This document shows positions 1 through 5,572 of a stretch of DNA of 13,213 bases, in pieces. The DNA comes from Polynucleobacter meluiroseus (GTDB taxonomy: Bacteria; Pseudomonadota; Gammaproteobacteria; Burkholderiales; Burkholderiaceae). Location of the stretch: the NCBI GenBank assembly GCA_945867755.1, contig CAMBJN010000024.1, forward strand, positions 1-13,213, given 5' to 3'. Both the position numbers and the translations under genes were made by a program. Numbering within the stretch: position 1 is the first letter of the stretch; each line of letters opens with the position of its first letter. Below the pieces are notes generated by a model that was not told the DNA's origin, did not search any database, and worked only from the letters and a program-made list of their open reading frames with translations.

Positions 1-158
1 AATATTTTCTTTTCAGAGGCCAAGGCCTGATGCATCAAATTAATCGCGCGAACAATATCTTCAGGCATTGTTTCTGCCGCTTTTTGCTTTGTTTCAATAC
101 TGTCAAAAAAATGTTTTTTGACGCGTTGCTCTAAATTATTTTTAATCTCTTTGCTCAT
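1..158 (-). CDS. SIS-domain protein, DiaA/GmhA-like (N-terminal part)
   Basis: The reverse strand opens with ATG at 158-156 and stays open for 52 codons to the window edge, so only the N-terminus is present. The peptide begins MSKEIKNNLEQRVKKHFFDS, continues with IETKQKAAETMP and ends with INLMHQALASEKKI. This matches the helical start of the SIS family that includes DiaA (a DnaA-binding tetramer that helps replication initiation) and GmhA (sedoheptulose-7-phosphate isomerase of heptose synthesis). The usual next segment, a glycine-rich phosphosugar-binding loop, lies outside the window. It is divergent from rsmI, a neighbourhood that recalls the rsmI-yraN-diaA cluster of other proteobacteria. 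With the SIS core missing I cannot choose between the DiaA and GmhA roles. Confidence 0.8.
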   Translation of the reverse strand, partial: MSKEIKNNLEQRVKKHFFDSIETKQKAAETMPEDIVRAINLMHQALASEKKI

Positions 159-205
159 AGCTAGATTATGCCCTCAAGACTTATTTCTATAAAGATATAT
201 TACCC

Positions 206-235
206 TTGAACTGGGCAAAATTGCCTTGTCAGAAT
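206..235 (+). promoter_or_regulatory. possible sigma-70 promoter of rsmI
   Basis: TTGAAC at 206-211 and CAGAAT at 230-235 are separated by 18 nt, each a partial match to the -35 and -10 consensus. The spacer contains a small dyad, GGCAA-aa-TTGCC (214-225), that could be an operator or chance. The predicted transcript would start near 242 and give a leader of about 47 nt with a short stem (257-262 with 270-275) just before the ribosome binding site AGGAAG at 278-283. This is a weak motif-only call. Confidence 0.3.
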
Positions 236-288
236 CTTTGATGCATCATCATTTAATTGAGTCAACTTTACTCAAATAGGAAGTAAGT

Positions 289-1170
289 ATGGATATTTTT
301 AAATTTGCACGCGGGCAAAGTTTTCCTGCCGGAACGCTTTACCTTGTCCCAACGCCAATTGGAAACTTAGCGGATATCACAATAAGGGCACTACACATAT
401 TGAGTCAGGTTGATGGCATTGCTTGCGAGGACAAGCGGCACAGCGCCATGTTGTTGAATGCATATGGCATTTCTAAGCCTCTTTATGCTTTGCACGAACA
501 CAATGAAATTTCTGCAAGCGCACATCTATTAGAAAAACTACGCAACGGTGAACGTTGGGCCTATATATCAGATGCAGGAACTCCTGGCATATCAGATCCG
601 GGGGCAATTCTTTGCGAGGAAATTAAAAGGGGTGGTTACCAAGTTTGCCCACTACCGGGCCCAAGTGCAATTACGGCTGCAGTGTCTGGGGCGGGGGATT
701 TTTTAAGGCATGGCAATGGCGGCTTTCAGTTTTTAGGTTTTTTACCTGCCAAAGCAAATCAACGAGACGAGTTACTCAAAGTAGCAGCAACATCAAACAT
801 CAGCTCCTTCTTTTATGAAGCGCCGCACCGCATAGAGTCAACGCTCAACTCCATCAGCATCCACCTGGATGGCGATCGAAGAATGCTGATTGCAAAAGAG
901 CTGAGTAAGATTTTTGAAGAAATTAAAGTCATTACAGTTCGAGATTTGGCGGCCTGGATGAAAACAATTGGAAATTGGCAGGGTGAGTATGTTCTCGGCA
1001 TAGAAGGTGCTGCGCGCAGCAACTCTCCCACTGATTTTGATGAACTTACACTTCAATGGATTTCTGCAATCAACGGCAGAATAGGGCACAAAGAGCTTTC
1101 TGAAATCATTTCTCAAATCACGGGAATCAGTAAAAAAGATGCCTATCGTGAGTTAATTGAAAAGAAATAG
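289..1170 (+). CDS. rsmI: 16S rRNA (cytidine-1402-2'-O)-methyltransferase RsmI
   Basis: RsmI transfers a methyl group from S-adenosylmethionine to the 2'-OH of C1402 in the decoding centre of 16S rRNA. The 293-residue product fits the family length (E. coli about 286). Family motifs appear in order: YLVPTPIGNLADIT (residues 18-31), the charged segment EDKRHS (47-52), SDAGTPGISDPG (94-105), LPGPSAI (122-128), FLGFLPAK and FYEAPHR. A C-terminal domain ends in the KDAYREL helix. The start at 289 is preceded by AGGAAG five nt upstream. In the family the 47-52 segment usually reads EDTRHT or EDTRHS, so Lys49 is a small departure near the SAM site. The gene ends at a bidirectional terminator. The next gene is convergent, so rsmI appears monocistronic here. 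Confidence 0.96.
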   Translation: MDIFKFARGQSFPAGTLYLVPTPIGNLADITIRALHILSQVDGIACEDKRHSAMLLNAYGISKPLYALHEHNEISASAHLLEKLRNGERWAYISDAGTPGISDPGAILCEEIKRGGYQVCPLPGPSAITAAVSGAGDFLRHGNGGFQFLGFLPAKANQRDELLKVAATSNISSFFYEAPHRIESTLNSISIHLDGDRRMLIAKELSKIFEEIKVITVRDLAAWMKTIGNWQGEYVLGIEGAARSNSPTDFDELTLQWISAINGRIGHKELSEIISQITGISKKDAYRELIEKK

Positions 1171-1176
1171 GCGTAA

Positions 1177-1201
1177 AAAAAGCCCCGATTAGGGGCTTTT
1201 T
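1177..1201. terminator. bidirectional rho-independent terminator, rsmI / cytochrome c
   Basis: AAAAAGCCCC (1177-1186) and GGGGCTTTTT (1192-1201) form a perfect 10-bp stem around the 5-nt loop GATTA. The GC core is flanked by A and T runs, so it can end transcription on both strands. It sits 6 nt after the rsmI stop and 16 nt beyond the end of the convergent cytochrome gene. Confidence 0.93.
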
Positions 1202-1217
1202 AAATCATTGCTGCGTT

Positions 1218-1751
1218 TTATTTCTTTGGCTCTGCTTGTTTTGGCGCCTCTGGAGCTGGAGCCTTGGGCTCTGCAAATTTACCGCCTGCTGAAGCTGCCA
1301 AGTAGACCACTGCTCTTCCTAATTCATAGTCAGAAACATCGCTTGGACTGGTTCCGGCGCGGGCGGGCATTGCACCTTTACCTTTGACAACAGCACTCAT
1401 AAGGCTGTCGTAACCACGCCCAAGGCGAGCGCCCCAGCCGCCAACATCGCCATATTTTGGAGCGCCGGCAGCGCCTGATGCGTGACAAGAAGCACATGCT
1501 TGTTTATAAATTTCTTCGCCGGATTTGAATACTCTGGGACCTGATGCGTCCTTAAAGTCTAAAAGTGCAACTGGTTTAATCAGTTGATTGGCAGATTCAG
1601 CCGCTGCATCAGCATTTTCAGCTGGTTTTTTTCCGTTGCCCACATAACTCATTAAAAAAGCGATGATGATCAGCGGCACAAAAAAGCTCGCAAAAACCAT
1701 CACAATTAACTGCTTGGGTGATTTAATCAAATTTCCGTGTTCTTCACTCAT
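1218..1751 (-). CDS. membrane-anchored c5-type cytochrome c
   Basis: This 177-residue protein is a mono-haem electron carrier tethered to the inner membrane with its haem domain in the periplasm. One hydrophobic segment (about residues 14-37) acts as uncleaved anchor. An Ala/Glu-rich linker follows, then the haem motif CASCH (Cys86, Cys89, His90) with the typical context IYKQACASCHASGAAGAPK. The probable axial methionine is Met128 in KGKGAMPARAG, and DYELGRAVVYLA (141-152) is the C-terminal helix of the class I fold. The tail (161-177) is rich in Ala, Pro, Lys and Glu and is probably disordered. AGGAAAA precedes the ATG. Its redox partner is not visible here; a role delivering electrons to a terminal oxidase is family-based inference. 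Confidence 0.9.
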   Translation of the reverse strand: MSEEHGNLIKSPKQLIVMVFASFFVPLIIIAFLMSYVGNGKKPAENADAAAESANQLIKPVALLDFKDASGPRVFKSGEEIYKQACASCHASGAAGAPKYGDVGGWGARLGRGYDSLMSAVVKGKGAMPARAGTSPSDVSDYELGRAVVYLAASAGGKFAEPKAPAPEAPKQAEPKK

Positions 1752-1782
1752 TGCACTTTTCCTTTTTATCTAGCTCGCAGGC

Positions 1783-1788
1783 ATTATA
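1783..1788 (-). promoter_or_regulatory. probable -10 box of the cytochrome c gene
   Basis: The reverse strand reads a perfect TATAAT here (ATTATA on the given strand). A start near 1776 would leave a leader of about 25 nt that includes the ribosome binding site. No good -35 box lies 16-18 nt further upstream, so the promoter may depend on an activator. Confidence 0.45.
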
Positions 1789-1826
1789 GCGAGGATAATT
1801 ACCTTCAGCCTTACAATCTTAGAGGC

Positions 1827-1901
1827 GCGACCGTAGTTCAATGGATAGAATGAGAGTTTCCGAAGCTCTCGATACAGGTTCGATTCCTGTCGGTCGCACC
1901 A
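1827..1901 (+). tRNA. tRNA-Arg (anticodon CCG)
   Basis: The acceptor arms GCGACCG (1827-1833) and CGGTCGC (1891-1897) pair perfectly. The D arm is GTTC (1836-1839) with GAAT (1848-1851). The anticodon arm AGAGT/GCTCT (1853-1857, 1865-1869) encloses the loop TTCCGAA, with CCG at 1860-1862 reading the CGG arginine codon. The T arm is ACAGG-TTCGATT-CCTGT (1874-1890). The 3' ACCA is encoded (1898-1901). The variable loop is a short four nt. TACAAT at 1812-1817 may be part of its promoter. No terminator hairpin is visible between it and the desaturase gene. Confidence 0.96.
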
Positions 1902-1998
1902 GACCCCAAATCCCCCACAATTAGACCTAGATCAAACTCAAATCCAGAAAAACATCTAAAATAAGACATTCTTGAATTTTGCCCTTAAAAAGGTTGTT

Positions 1999-3105
1999 AT
2001 GTCCGCGAATATTGCAGAAGCTACTATTGATCAACCGATTCCGGTCGGTCAACCCATTCCCCACAGAAAATTGATTCGCTCTTGGCTCACGCCGTTGACT
2101 GAACGCGAGGTCATGCGTGCGATAGTCTTGCAAATCATTGACACGGTGATTCTGACTGCGGGCATTGTCGGCACTGTTTATTTCGAGTCAATTATTGTAA
2201 AAATTCTTTTGGCTGTTTTTTCTGGCTTCATGATTGGGCGTATTTTTATTTTGGGTCACGATGCATGTCATCAAAGCTTTACGCCGCACCGTGGGCTCAA
2301 TAAAGTGTTGGGACGTCTTGCGTTTCTTCCATCGCTGACTCCCTACAGCCTTTGGGAAGTTGGTCACAACGTGGTTCACCATGGACAAACAAATCTAAAG
2401 GGTTTCGATTTTGTTTGGGCGCCTTTATCTTTAGAAGAATATAACAAGCTTACTCCTGCTAAAAAAGCGTTGGAGCGGCACTATAGAAGCGGCTGGGGTC
2501 CAGCCTTGTATTACCTCATTGAGATCTGGTGGAAAAAAATGTTCTTCCCAAGCAAGAAGGCCATGCCAGCAACTCGCCCAGCCTTCTTATGGGACAACAT
2601 TTTAGTTTCAACCTTTGGAATTATATGGATTGGCGCTTTAGTTATCGCTGCCATTCAAACCAATCAATCCATACTGCTTACGTTGATCACGGGATTTTTA
2701 ATTCCTTATATTTTCTGGAATGCCATGATTGGATTTGTTGTGTATGTTCATCACACCCATCCAAGCGTTTCTTGGTACTCAGATAAATCTGAGTGGCTAA
2801 GAGCTCAGCCTTTTGTTTCTACAACTGTGCATTTAGTTTTCCCATTCAAATGGGGTGCATGGATGCATCACATCATGGAGCACACAGCTCACCACGTTGA
2901 CATGAGCGTACCTCTTTACAAGCTTAAAGAGGCTCAAGCAAAACTTGAAAATATGCTTCCAGAAAGAATCATTATTCAAAAGTTTTCTTGGGCTTGGTAT
3001 TTTGACACTGCCAAGAAGTGCAAACTTTACGACACGGAAAAGAAATGCTGGTTGGATTTTGATGGCAACAAAACAGCCGATTCAATCAAAATCGTTCTAA
3101 GCTAA
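1999..3105 (+). CDS. membrane fatty-acid desaturase
   Basis: The 368-residue product is an integral-membrane di-iron desaturase that would introduce a double bond into fatty acyl chains of membrane lipids. The histidine boxes are HDACH (residues 87-91), HNVVHH (123-128) and HTAHH (295-299), with an additional HHTHP at 251-255. Hydrophobic segments flank them: about 42-64, 65-86, 205-220 and 224-250. The spacing resembles delta-12-like plant and bacterial acyl-lipid desaturases, but the position introduced cannot be read from sequence. I place the start at ATG 1999, with AAAAAGG just upstream; an in-frame TTG at 1972 would add nine residues but has no ribosome binding site. The gene stands alone between a tRNA and its own terminator. 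A role in adapting membrane fluidity to temperature is inference. Confidence 0.88.
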   Translation: MSANIAEATIDQPIPVGQPIPHRKLIRSWLTPLTEREVMRAIVLQIIDTVILTAGIVGTVYFESIIVKILLAVFSGFMIGRIFILGHDACHQSFTPHRGLNKVLGRLAFLPSLTPYSLWEVGHNVVHHGQTNLKGFDFVWAPLSLEEYNKLTPAKKALERHYRSGWGPALYYLIEIWWKKMFFPSKKAMPATRPAFLWDNILVSTFGIIWIGALVIAAIQTNQSILLTLITGFLIPYIFWNAMIGFVVYVHHTHPSVSWYSDKSEWLRAQPFVSTTVHLVFPFKWGAWMHHIMEHTAHHVDMSVPLYKLKEAQAKLENMLPERIIIQKFSWAWYFDTAKKCKLYDTEKKCWLDFDGNKTADSIKIVLS

Positions 3106-3113
3106 AAAGCCCT

Positions 3114-3138
3114 AAAACGGCCCTTAAAGGGCGTTTTT
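3114..3138 (+). terminator. rho-independent terminator after the desaturase
   Basis: AAAAC (3114-3118), a bulged G, then GCCCT (3120-3124) pair with AGGGC (3128-3132) and GTTTT (3133-3137), followed by another T. The GC-rich upper stem and T run begin 8 nt after the desaturase stop. Confidence 0.8.
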
Positions 3139-3149
3139 CAAAAAGCCGT

Positions 3150-3155
3150 TAAAAT
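3150..3155 (+). promoter_or_regulatory. possible -10 box of the small CxxC protein gene
   Basis: TAAAAT lies about 30 nt upstream of ATG 3185 and follows directly after the preceding terminator, so a start near 3162 would give the small gene its own transcript. No convincing -35 box is present; the region where it would be is occupied by the terminator. Confidence 0.35.
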
Positions 3156-3184
3156 AGTAGCTTGAATCTTTAAGAGAAGTCTAT

Positions 3185-3367
3185 ATGTCAACCCCGCCAA
3201 GCACACTGGAAAGCAACACAAGAGTCATGAAGTTTTGCTCTTCCTGCAGCAGAGAAAAGCCTCTAGAGGGTGGCACATGGATTCCTACAAGCAATCGAAA
3301 GCAACGTTGGATCTGTGCAAGTTGCCTGTACAACAGAACCCACCGCACTGGTTCTGCCAAGGCTTAA
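3185..3367 (+). CDS. small protein with two CxxC pairs, putative zinc ribbon
   Basis: I do not recognise this 60-residue protein as a named family. Cys18/Cys21 (FCSSCSREKP) and Cys44/Cys47 (ICASCLYNR) give a CxxC-x22-CxxC pattern typical of a four-cysteine zinc ribbon. Between them GTWIPTSNRKQRW contains two of its three tryptophan/arginine-rich positions, and the tail is basic (NRTHRTGSAKA), which would suit nucleic-acid binding. AAGAGAAG ends five nt before ATG 3185, a well-placed ribosome binding site. A later ATG (Met15) would still keep both pairs. The coding case rests on the ribosome binding site, the paired cysteines and the fit between a terminator and a convergent gene. The stop codon overlaps that of the convergent hydrolase. 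Function unknown; the zinc site is inference. Confidence 0.7.
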   Translation: MSTPPSTLESNTRVMKFCSSCSREKPLEGGTWIPTSNRKQRWICASCLYNRTHRTGSAKA

Positions 3368-4011
3368 TTAGCCATATCACTCACGTAAGGATTGCTTTTT
3401 CTTTCTTCACCAAAGGTGGATGCTGGGCCGTGACCGGGTATAAAGGTAATGTCATCACCCAAAGGGAAAAGCTTTTCTCGAATAGACCTTATTAAGTCGG
3501 CATGATTTCCTCTAGGAAAGTCCGTGCGCCCAATAGAACCAGCAAACAATACATCTCCAACAATGGCCAAGTGGTCATCCTTGCCGTAAAAAATAATATG
3601 GCCTGGGGTATGGCCTGGGCAGTGCTTGACCAATAATTCAACGTGGCCGACCGTAACAACATCATCGTCTTTCAACCACCTGTTGGGTTCAAATGCTTGC
3701 GCCATTGGGAATCCAAATCGCTTGCTTTGCTCAGGAAGCTGATCAATCCAAAAGCGCTCATCTTCATGGGGGCCCTCAATTTGAATGCCTAAATCTTGGG
3801 CCAAGGATGCTGCGCCAGCACAGTGATCAATGTGTCCATGAGTTAACAGGATTTTTTCTGGGATTGCGCCAGCCTCTTTTAAGGCATCCAGTATTTTTGG
3901 AAGATCCCCGCCTGGATCTACGATAGCGGCCTGATTCGTTTTCTCACAAATCAAAATTGAACAATTTTGCTCAAAGGGCGTAACCGGAACTATGAGTACT
4001 TTTAAAGTCAT
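3364..4011 (-). CDS. MBL-fold hydrolase, YcbL / glyoxalase II-like
   Basis: This 215-residue soluble enzyme belongs to the metallo-beta-lactamase fold branch that includes YcbL and glyoxalase II, which hydrolyse thioesters such as S-lactoylglutathione. The metal ligands are intact: THGHIDH (His58, His60, Asp62, His63), His134 in CPGHTPGH, bridging Asp153 in VGDVLF, and His194 in IPGHGP. FEQNC near the N-terminus is typical of the group. It lacks the C-terminal substrate domain of classical glyoxalase II, hence the YcbL-like call; the real substrate is uncertain. The gene lies 28 nt downstream of amt on the same strand with no terminator between, so it is probably cotranscribed. The start codon is buried in an 11-bp inverted repeat (3985-4018), and CGGAAC is the only weak ribosome binding site. 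Confidence 0.9.
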   Translation of the reverse strand: MTLKVLIVPVTPFEQNCSILICEKTNQAAIVDPGGDLPKILDALKEAGAIPEKILLTHGHIDHCAGAASLAQDLGIQIEGPHEDERFWIDQLPEQSKRFGFPMAQAFEPNRWLKDDDVVTVGHVELLVKHCPGHTPGHIIFYGKDDHLAIVGDVLFAGSIGRTDFPRGNHADLIRSIREKLFPLGDDITFIPGHGPASTFGEERKSNPYVSDMAN

Positions 4012-4018
4012 AGTTCCG
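3985..4018 (-). repeat. perfect inverted repeat spanning the start codon of the MBL hydrolase gene
   Basis: CGGAACTATGA (3985-3995) and TCATAGTTCCG (4008-4018) are perfect reverse complements separated by 12 nt. In the mRNA, read leftwards, the first arm holds the weak ribosome binding site CGGAAC and the AUG (4011-4009). The second arm is codons 8-11 for I-V-P-V. The arms would pair as an 11-bp stem that hides the start of translation; at DNA level the same dyad could bind a regulator. Confidence 0.75.
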
Positions 4019-4039
4019 ATTATCTCAACAAACTAAAAA

Positions 4040-5242
4040 TTACATACTAGATTCGCGGTCAGGGCTTGAGGTAATTTTATGAATAGATAAGTCAGCTCCG
4101 GCGAACTCATCTTCTTGAGACATGCGTAGGCCCAAAACCGCTTTCAATATGCCATACACGATCAAACCTGAAATTGCAGCAAATGCAACTCCCGCGACGG
4201 TGCCAATTAATTGAGCTGTAAAGCTCACGCCGCCCAATCCGCCCAAAGCCTTTTGTCCAAATACGCCTGCGGCAATACCGCCCAACGCGCCACACAATCC
4301 ATGAAGAGGCCAAACGCCCAACACATCATCGATTTTCCAGCGATTTTGAACCATAGTGAACATCACCACAAATAAACCGCCAGCCATTCCACCCACCACC
4401 AAGGCGCCCATTGGGTGCATTAAATCTGAGCCGGCGCATACAGCAACAAGACCGGCTAGAGGGCCGTTATAGCTAAAGCCAGGGTCATTCTTGCCAGCGG
4501 CCCAAGCAACCAAAGTTCCTCCAACCATCGCCATCAATGAGTTCATAGCAACTAAACCGCTCAGCTTATCAACTGTTTGTGCGCTCATCACATTGAAACC
4601 AAACCAACCTACCGCCAACACCCATGCACCAAGGGCTAAAAATGGAATGCTTGATGGTGGATGAGCGGAAATTCTGCCGTCCTTGGTATATCGCCCATGG
4701 CGCGCGCCCAATAAAATAATAGCGGGCAAAGCAATCCAGCCGCCCACTGCATGAACAACCACAGAGCCCGCAAAGTCGTGGAACTCCTCACCGGCTAATT
4801 CTTTTATCCATGCCTGAAAACCAAATTGCTGATTCCAAACCATACCTTCAAACAAGGGGTAAACAAAACCCACCAAAATAAATGTCGCAATCAATTGGGG
4901 ATTGAATTTCGCGCGCTCAGCGATACCACCAGAAACGATCGCCGGTATCGCCGCAGCAAAGGTCAATAAAAAGAAAAATTTGACCAACTCATAGCCGCTT
5001 TTTTGAGCCAAAACCTCAGCAGTAGAGAAGAAATTTAAACCGTAGGCAATGCTGTAACCAATAAAGAAATATGCGATAGTTGGGACGGCAAAATCAACCA
5101 AAATCTTGACAAGTGCATTCACCTGGTTCTTTTTACGAACAGTTCCTAGCTCTAAAAAAGCAAAGCCCGCGTGCATTGCTAGCACCATAATGGCGCCAGT
5201 CATGATGAAAAGGGCATCAACCCCCGACTTTAAGTTTTCCAT
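4040..5242 (-). CDS. amt: ammonium transporter Amt
   Basis: This 400-residue inner-membrane protein of the Amt/MEP/Rh family conducts ammonium into the cell. About eleven hydrophobic helices are visible. The two pore histidines are present, His164 in SVVVHAVGG and His314 in WPLHGLCG, as is Asp156 eight residues before the first, matching the Asp160/His168 spacing of E. coli AmtB. GFAFLELG, PLFEGMVWN and FNVMSAQ are further family segments. The C-terminal cytoplasmic tail ends EFAGADLSIHK, the region that responds to the PII protein GlnK. There is no cleavable signal peptide. The ATG at 5242 follows AGGGGTGA. No glnK gene is adjacent; the downstream neighbour is the MBL hydrolase. Sigma-54 and NtrC-like sites upstream fit induction by nitrogen limitation. 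Confidence 0.95.
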   Translation of the reverse strand: MENLKSGVDALFIMTGAIMVLAMHAGFAFLELGTVRKKNQVNALVKILVDFAVPTIAYFFIGYSIAYGLNFFSTAEVLAQKSGYELVKFFFLLTFAAAIPAIVSGGIAERAKFNPQLIATFILVGFVYPLFEGMVWNQQFGFQAWIKELAGEEFHDFAGSVVVHAVGGWIALPAIILLGARHGRYTKDGRISAHPPSSIPFLALGAWVLAVGWFGFNVMSAQTVDKLSGLVAMNSLMAMVGGTLVAWAAGKNDPGFSYNGPLAGLVAVCAGSDLMHPMGALVVGGMAGGLFVVMFTMVQNRWKIDDVLGVWPLHGLCGALGGIAAGVFGQKALGGLGGVSFTAQLIGTVAGVAFAAISGLIVYGILKAVLGLRMSQEDEFAGADLSIHKITSSPDRESSM

Positions 5243-5292
5243 TTATCACCCCTAGATGGCCTTTATTAATGCTCGAATTATGAATGTTCTGG

Positions 5293-5308
5293 TGCACAAA
5301 AAATCCCA
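5293..5308 (-). promoter_or_regulatory. putative sigma-54 promoter of amt
   Basis: The reverse strand reads TGGGATTTTTTGTGCA. Its GG and GC pairs have the exact spacing of the -24/-12 consensus TGGCACRN4TTGCW, and eight of the fixed positions agree. Transcription would start near 5283, about 40 nt before the amt ATG. Sigma-54 dependence of amt genes under NtrC is known in many proteobacteria; here it rests on the motif alone. Confidence 0.6.
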
Positions 5309-5312
5309 CTTA

Positions 5313-5329
5313 TGCACCAAATTTGTGCG
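5313..5329. promoter_or_regulatory. NtrC-like binding dyad between amt and gcvT
   Basis: TGCACCAAATTTGTGCG is a 17-bp dyad that closely matches the NtrC operator TGCACYAAAATGGTGCA. A further half-site TGGTGCA at 5290-5296 forms a perfect 7-bp inverted repeat with TGCACCA at 5313-5319. The dyad centre is about 38 bp upstream of the predicted amt start, much closer than a typical NtrC enhancer. Confidence 0.55.
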
Positions 5330-5339
5330 CATGATATTT

Positions 5340-5368
5340 TTGGTGGTTTTTTCCAGCTTGGGTACAAT
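5340..5368 (+). promoter_or_regulatory. sigma-70-like promoter of the gcv riboswitch and operon
   Basis: TTGGTG (5340-5345) and TACAAT (5363-5368) are separated by 17 nt. The predicted start near 5375 coincides with the first stem of the riboswitch at 5374, which supports the call. The -35 box is weak (three of six), the -10 good (five of six). Confidence 0.55.
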
Positions 5369-5373
5369 GTTGC

Positions 5374-5545
5374 ATCGATGGGAGAGTTTGGTTTTACCAA
5401 CGCCGAAGGCGCAATGCCCATGAACGCTCAGGCAAATGGACCGTCGATAATTACACTCTGGAGAGCGGCATTCAGTTGCCCACCGAAGGGGCTAAAAGAG
5501 TACAAATGGTTTGAACTCTTCAATCTCTCAGGTAACAGGACAGGG
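5374..5545 (+). promoter_or_regulatory. tandem glycine riboswitch (two aptamers)
   Basis: Two glycine aptamers lie head to tail in the leader of gcvTHP. Aptamer 1 (about 5374-5448) has P1 ATCGA/TCGAT, GGAGAG at 5381-5386, the hairpin TTGGT/ACCAA, the core CGCCGAAGGCG (5401-5411) and CAGGCAAATGGAC (5429-5441). After a short linker, aptamer 2 (about 5456-5545) repeats the plan: GGAGAG (5460-5465), GGCA/TGCC, CACCGAAGGGG (5481-5491), a longer variable arm AAGAGT/ACTCTT and CAGGTAACAGGAC (5529-5541). Its P1 pairs CTCTG (5456-5460) with CAGGG (5541-5545). Glycine binding is expected to switch on the glycine cleavage genes. Only 27 nt separate P1 from the gcvT start and no intrinsic terminator is seen, so control is probably at ribosome binding; I cannot show the alternative fold. 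Confidence 0.95.
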
Positions 5546-5572
5546 GGGCATCAATTCCTTTAAGGAGTTTGG

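Noticed and set aside
1972..1998. Upstream TTG start for the desaturase
   Set aside because: No ribosome binding site precedes it, whereas ATG 1999 has AAAAAGG at suitable distance.
1827..1998. tRNA-Arg as an attachment site of an integrated element
   Set aside because: No integrase, no repeat of the tRNA 3' end and no compositional break were seen in the following genes.
3235..3495. 86-codon frame overlapping the small CxxC protein and the MBL gene
   Set aside because: It crosses two better-supported genes, one on the opposite strand, and its translation shows no domain.
5312..5563. 83-codon open frame upstream of gcvT
   Set aside because: It lies wholly over the two glycine aptamers, whose RNA motifs explain the sequence, and the translation has no recognisable domain.
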